Below, in pieces: positions 34,045 through 37,002 of a DNA stretch of 37,002 nt. The number at the start of each line of letters is the position of its first letter. The first letter of the stretch is position 1. The notes below the pieces were generated by a model, which was given only the letters and a program-made list of their open reading frames with translations, ran no database searches and was not told the origin of the DNA. Both the position numbers and the translations under genes were made by a program. The DNA is from a virus: positions 1 to 37,002 of IMG/VR virus record IMGVR_UViG_3300010293_000017, one strand, 5' to 3'.

Positions 34045-35540
34045 TATATTACCTCACATTCAACTATTCCATTTCCTTTAAACGTAGAAGCTATACCAGC
34101 TAGTACATCTGGAGCATCATCTGACGCATTTTTACCATTTGACAGGTATTTTGTCAAGAACTTTATGAAGAGTGCATAGTAAAAGTTGTGGAATTTTTTC
34201 GACAAAAAGATCATAGATGCTTTGATTGTTCCAGAGTTATACTTTATCCTCATTTCCTTGTTCTTTGTTTGTTTTTTTGTCACTATTTGTACAACTCTTT
34301 TGATTTCACATGAAAGACTATTTATCACATCTATTTTTGGTTGAATACTTTTCCTTAACTCTACTGCTATTATCCTTCCATCCTTATTTGATTCACAAAT
34401 ATATGTATCTGGGAGATACATTAGTATCTGATTTTCAAGCAATGGCTTATACTTTTCATACGAATCTTGTGTAAAAACAACATCAATAATGTATCCAAAA
34501 CCATCTTTGAATCCACAAATTACAGAACAAGTATAGTTGCTTCCTTCATCTGCAGGATCAAGATAACCAATAATGTAATCATAATGTTTTGGAAACATCT
34601 CCCTATCCATAAACATCAAATCTTCTTTAGGAAATAACTGTCCAAACTTCTCTATTACATTACATTGATACATTGTTTCCCATATAAATGTTTGATTATT
34701 TCTTGCAAACTCATCTCTTATTTCCAATAATCTTTCTGTTGGTGCTATTGCTTCACATATACTAACATCGTTTTCATCTAATGCTGGGAATGATATGAAA
34801 TGCCAACTACCACCTTCATCAACGGTACCTTCAGAATCAATAACCCTATTGATTAAATCAGATCCACTCCACATAGTAGATATTATTATATCTGGACATG
34901 TTTCCTTTGTTATTGGATTAGTTTCCTTTCTTGTTTTGTGTGTAGATCCATACCAATCCCATATCTTTTCTGTAGCTAATGGAGATAACGCCTCTTCTAT
35001 ATTCTTTATTGGATCATCAACTATGGCAGCTAAACTTGCACCATATCCAGTTGCAGTTCCACCAGTTCCAAATCCAAAATATGCAAACTGTTTACTTGTA
35101 TTTAATGCCCATACATCTAACGATTTCTTTGATTTAGATAGCCTAACTCCATTAAAAACCCGTCTAAACAAATCTGTATTGATCATTGATCTTACATCGT
35201 ATGAAAACTTATTTGCAAGAGTCTCTCCGTATGCATTTCTCATTATACATTCATTACTATATTTACCAAGTCCCCATGCACACAATGCAGATATTGTATA
35301 GCTTTTACCAAATCTTGGAGGTACCGATATAGCAAGTTTCTTAATCTTCTTTTCAAATGCAAGTTGACCAAGATTAGCTATCTGTTTTAATATAAACTTA
35401 TCCTCAATAAAGAATTCTCTATCGTGTTTTTTACAGTATTCCCATGCATTTGATTGTAGCGACGATAGGTCTTCTCTTTCTTTTATTTCCCTATCCAGTA
35501 TAGCTTTATTTATATCTTCAAGTGTAGCAGAGCTATTCAT
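34044..35540 (-). CDS. terL: Terminase large subunit
   Basis: The 498-residue protein has the ATPase with Walker A SVPPRFGKSYT (about 72-82) and Walker B AAIVDDPIK (about 171-179), and a nuclease domain beginning YIIGYLDPADEG (first acidic residue) and ending with a DVLAGI segment. The arrangement fits TerL that cuts and translocates DNA through the portal. It overlaps TerS by 8 bp and precedes portal. tatggagatatag precedes the ATG. Confidence 0.92.
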   Translation of the reverse strand: MNSSATLEDINKAILDREIKEREDLSSLQSNAWEYCKKHDREFFIEDKFILKQIANLGQLAFEKKIKKLAISVPPRFGKSYTISALCAWGLGKYSNECIMRNAYGETLANKFSYDVRSMINTDLFRRVFNGVRLSKSKKSLDVWALNTSKQFAYFGFGTGGTATGYGASLAAIVDDPIKNIEEALSPLATEKIWDWYGSTHKTRKETNPITKETCPDIIISTMWSGSDLINRVIDSEGTVDEGGSWHFISFPALDENDVSICEAIAPTERLLEIRDEFARNNQTFIWETMYQCNVIEKFGQLFPKEDLMFMDREMFPKHYDYIIGYLDPADEGSNYTCSVICGFKDGFGYIIDVVFTQDSYEKYKPLLENQILMYLPDTYICESNKDGRIIAVELRKSIQPKIDVINSLSCEIKRVVQIVTKKQTKNKEMRIKYNSGTIKASMIFLSKKFHNFYYALFIKFLTKYLSNGKNASDDAPDVLAGIASTFKGNGIVECEVI

Positions 35541-36129
35541 CTATATCTCCATAATTAATGTCTTTATTGACAACATCATCGCTTATTTCAGTAAATGATT
35601 TATCTTCAATTAACATATCGTCTTTACCGTCTATTATCTCATAATCACCTTCAATTATTCTGTTTCTCATTGCAATAAGTTCTGCTGTTGAGTATTCAGA
35701 CAATGGCTTATCAAGTTTCACCTTATGTTCATGTCTTGAATCAGCTTCTCCAGACAAGAACTCACCTAATCTACACAAAAGATTAAGGTCTCTTACGGAT
35801 ATGTAAAATGTATCATCTTCAAACTTCTTTAATAGTCTTTCAGATCCCTTTTCAAAAAGACTATTTATCTTTTCAAGCTTTTTATTTCTTTCTCTACGTA
35901 TTTTTGCAATAGCAGATCTTTCTGTTTTGTCAATTTCTTTTGACCAATAGTCTGATCTTTTTGCATGCCAATTTTCACGAATCATAATATCATGAATTGT
36001 AGATTTTGGTATTCCATATGTATTCTCAAGATCTCTTACAGATGGCTCTATCCTTGCAGTAATAAATGACACTCTTGCTTCAGATATAGTGTATACATCT
36101 ATATTGTTTATTTCAATTACATCACTCAT
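35533..36129 (-). CDS. terS: Terminase small subunit
   Basis: The 198-residue protein has an N-terminal helix-turn-helix (VRDLENTYGIPKSTIHDIMI, about 31-50, followed by ENWHAKRSDYW) that binds DNA, a charged coiled-coil middle (RERNKKLEKINSLFEKGSER) for ring formation, and an acidic C-terminus for contact with TerL. Size and place directly upstream of TerL match TerS. taaggggcttaac precedes the ATG. Confidence 0.85.
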   Translation of the reverse strand: MSDVIEINNIDVYTISEARVSFITARIEPSVRDLENTYGIPKSTIHDIMIRENWHAKRSDYWSKEIDKTERSAIAKIRRERNKKLEKINSLFEKGSERLLKKFEDDTFYISVRDLNLLCRLGEFLSGEADSRHEHKVKLDKPLSEYSTAELIAMRNRIIEGDYEIIDGKDDMLIEDKSFTEISDDVVNKDINYGDIDE

Positions 36130-36356
36130 GTTAAGCCCCTTATGTTGTCATTTGAAGATACCGAAGTAAAACTAATATACTCTTTCTTTATTTCTTGATG
36201 ATTGTTTAGTATGTGATAACCAAGTGCTTTCCATAGTGCCTCAGTTGGTTCTTTTTCATTGTGACATTTATATGCTACTATTCTTTGAATCTTTATAGTG
36301 TTATTGCAATATGGGCAAACTGCAGACAATACATATTTTACTCTTTTATCATTCAT
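36126..36356 (-). CDS. Small zinc finger at the head of the late operon
   Basis: The 76-residue protein has CPYCNNT near residue 14 and ALGYHILNNH about 35 residues later, a two-Cys two-His zinc site. The same layout occurs in the early gene at 3654-3851 (AVGYHIITTH). Its stop overlaps the TerS start by four bases (ATGA). Nucleic-acid binding or a regulatory role for late expression is possible; no family is recognised. Confidence 0.65.
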   Translation of the reverse strand: MNDKRVKYVLSAVCPYCNNTIKIQRIVAYKCHNEKEPTEALWKALGYHILNNHQEIKKEYISFTSVSSNDNIRGLT

Positions 36357-36853
36357 CTTAATCCATCCATCCTTTCATCACTTTTCTTCTTTACATGATC
36401 AAATATGAACTCATCGCTTATCACCAAATCGCCTCCAAATTGAGACAGTATAGAGAAAAACTTTGATACTTCATTAACATTTACAGAGTTATGAGATGCA
36501 TAACATGGGTTTATTACAAAATAACTTTTATCATTTGATCCTGTTATTATCATTAGTATATTCATACTCATAGCATCTATTGTAAACTTTCTATATGTAG
36601 GGTATGATATGTCATTCAAATACATTCTCAATGATTCTTTTGATGATATTGGAACAAGATTTGATCCATTCTTTACACAAACCATATTTGTTTTAGGGTG
36701 CAGGTTTTTGCACATTAACAAAAAATACTTATTCATCACTGTACTGTCAAATGGATTAGGTATAAATACCGAAATATAGTTCGGAATTGTACCTATTACT
36801 CTTTCTGCAATACTGGTATAGCTGTATCTATATGGCATTCCTTTCTTTGGCAT
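36353..36853 (-). CDS. RepL-like winged-helix protein (tentative)
   Basis: I place the start at 36853 (GGAGG eight bases upstream); an earlier ATG at 36868 includes that ribosome binding site. The 166-residue protein has a segment (ISSKESLRMYLNDISYPTYR) that reads like the winged helix of RepL/RepA-type phage regulators, followed by a wing and KSYFVINPCYAS, like the yxiNPy... end of that group. The first gene of the late operon is a suitable place for a transcription factor. It may instead be a replication initiator. Confidence 0.4.
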   Translation of the reverse strand: MPKKGMPYRYSYTSIAERVIGTIPNYISVFIPNPFDSTVMNKYFLLMCKNLHPKTNMVCVKNGSNLVPISSKESLRMYLNDISYPTYRKFTIDAMSMNILMIITGSNDKSYFVINPCYASHNSVNVNEVSKFFSILSQFGGDLVISDEFIFDHVKKKSDERMDGLR

Positions 36854-36883
36854 ATTTAATACCTCCATGTACTAAATAATCCA

Positions 36884-36911
36884 AAAATAATTTTTGCCCA
36901 TTTTTTGTCAA
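36884..36911 (-). promoter_or_regulatory. Sigma70-like promoter of the late operon
   Basis: On the late strand TTGACA (36911-36906) and TATTTT (36889-36884) have a 16-bp spacer. Transcription would start near 36877, about 24 bases before the ATG at 36853. It is the only convincing promoter I see for the whole 24-kb late transcript. Confidence 0.55.
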
Positions 36912-36927
36912 GAAGTTTTTTCATTTT

Positions 36928-36984
36928 TTGCAATAGAATAAAGAACGTGTATAAAGAGAGATAAAATAGACGTGTATACTCTTT
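36928..36984 (+). promoter_or_regulatory. Possible divergent promoter with operator-like repeats
   Basis: TTGCAA (36928-36933) and TATAAA (36950-36955) with a 16-bp spacer may form a promoter facing away from the late operon. ACGTGTATA occurs twice (36945-36953 and 36970-36978, 25 bp apart), the first copy overlapping the TATAAA. AAAGAG (36953-36958) and CTCTTT (36979-36984) form an inverted pair around the second copy. Such a layout suits a regulator that switches between two promoters. The rest of 36870-37002 has no gene. Confidence 0.4.
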
Positions 36985-37002
36985 GATGAATCCATATTAC
37001 AA

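Noticed and set aside
34795-35301. A 168-residue + strand open frame inside the terminase gene
   Set aside because: It is antisense to TerL with its Walker motifs intact; no ribosome binding site or domain.
1-37002. Stop-codon reassignment
   Set aside because: TAA, TAG and TGA all end genes with correctly placed overlaps and ribosome binding sites for the next gene; no key gene is interrupted by an in-frame stop.
1-37002. tRNA genes, insertion sequences, integrase or attachment sites
   Set aside because: I found no cloverleaf-like sequence, transposase or recombinase motifs, or terminal direct repeats by reading the sequence; a tRNA scan could still find one.

Overview
The window is a 37 kb stretch of a tailed bacteriophage (or prophage) genome with siphovirus-type architecture, very AT-rich and poor in CpG. 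Both strands carry tightly packed genes with 1-20 bp overlaps, strong AGGAG-type ribosome binding sites and arginine encoded mostly by AGA. TAA, TAG and TGA all act as ordinary stops, so I see no recoding of stops. The promoters I can recognise look like TTGACA / TATTTT. No integrase, lysogeny repressor, DNA polymerase, tRNA or CRISPR array is visible. The first gene is cut by the left edge, so the genome continues outside the window. The host cannot be named. SD-led translation and sigma70-like promoters argue against a typical Bacteroidota host, while a spanin-like protein suggests a Gram-negative envelope.

Positions 1-11022 (+ strand) are the early / DNA-metabolism module: many small Cys-rich probable zinc-binding proteins, two PD-(D/E)XK nucleases (one Cas4/RecB-like with a C-terminal Cys cluster), a helicase-loader-like protein followed by a DnaB helicase, a RuvC-like resolvase, a DUF488-like protein, a MazG-like pyrophosphohydrolase and a beta-class DNA methyltransferase. 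A separate promoter near 11053 precedes 11114-12609 (+), which holds a membrane-anchored protein, a two-TM holin candidate and a spanin-like protein whose composition differs from its neighbours. A terminator and a long inverted repeat mark the junction with the convergent late operon.

Positions 12668-36853 (- strand) are the late operon, read right to left. It begins with a RepL-like winged-helix candidate and a small zinc finger. Packaging and head genes follow: TerS, TerL, portal, prohead protease with a nested scaffold start, a capsid protein with two extra domains, a small acidic protein and a 155-residue tube-type protein ended by a strong terminator. Next come a pair of paralogous 250-residue proteins, an adaptor-like protein, two paralogous tail-terminator-like proteins, tail chaperones with a probable -1 frameshift, a 422-residue unknown and a 2074-residue tape measure. 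The operon ends with a tail hub, an accessory tail protein, a fibre, a protein with a ferredoxin-type Cys cluster, a possible peptidoglycan-related enzyme and an N-acetylmuramoyl-L-alanine amidase. The right end (36870-37002) looks like a control region with promoters facing both ways and repeated operator-like boxes.

The most unusual items are the frameshifted tail chaperone, the nested scaffold start, the capsid with an inserted jelly-roll-like domain plus a C-terminal Ig-like domain, the CxxCxxCxxxC motif in a tail-region protein, the two tandem paralogous gene pairs, and the paralogous zinc fingers placed one in each operon.
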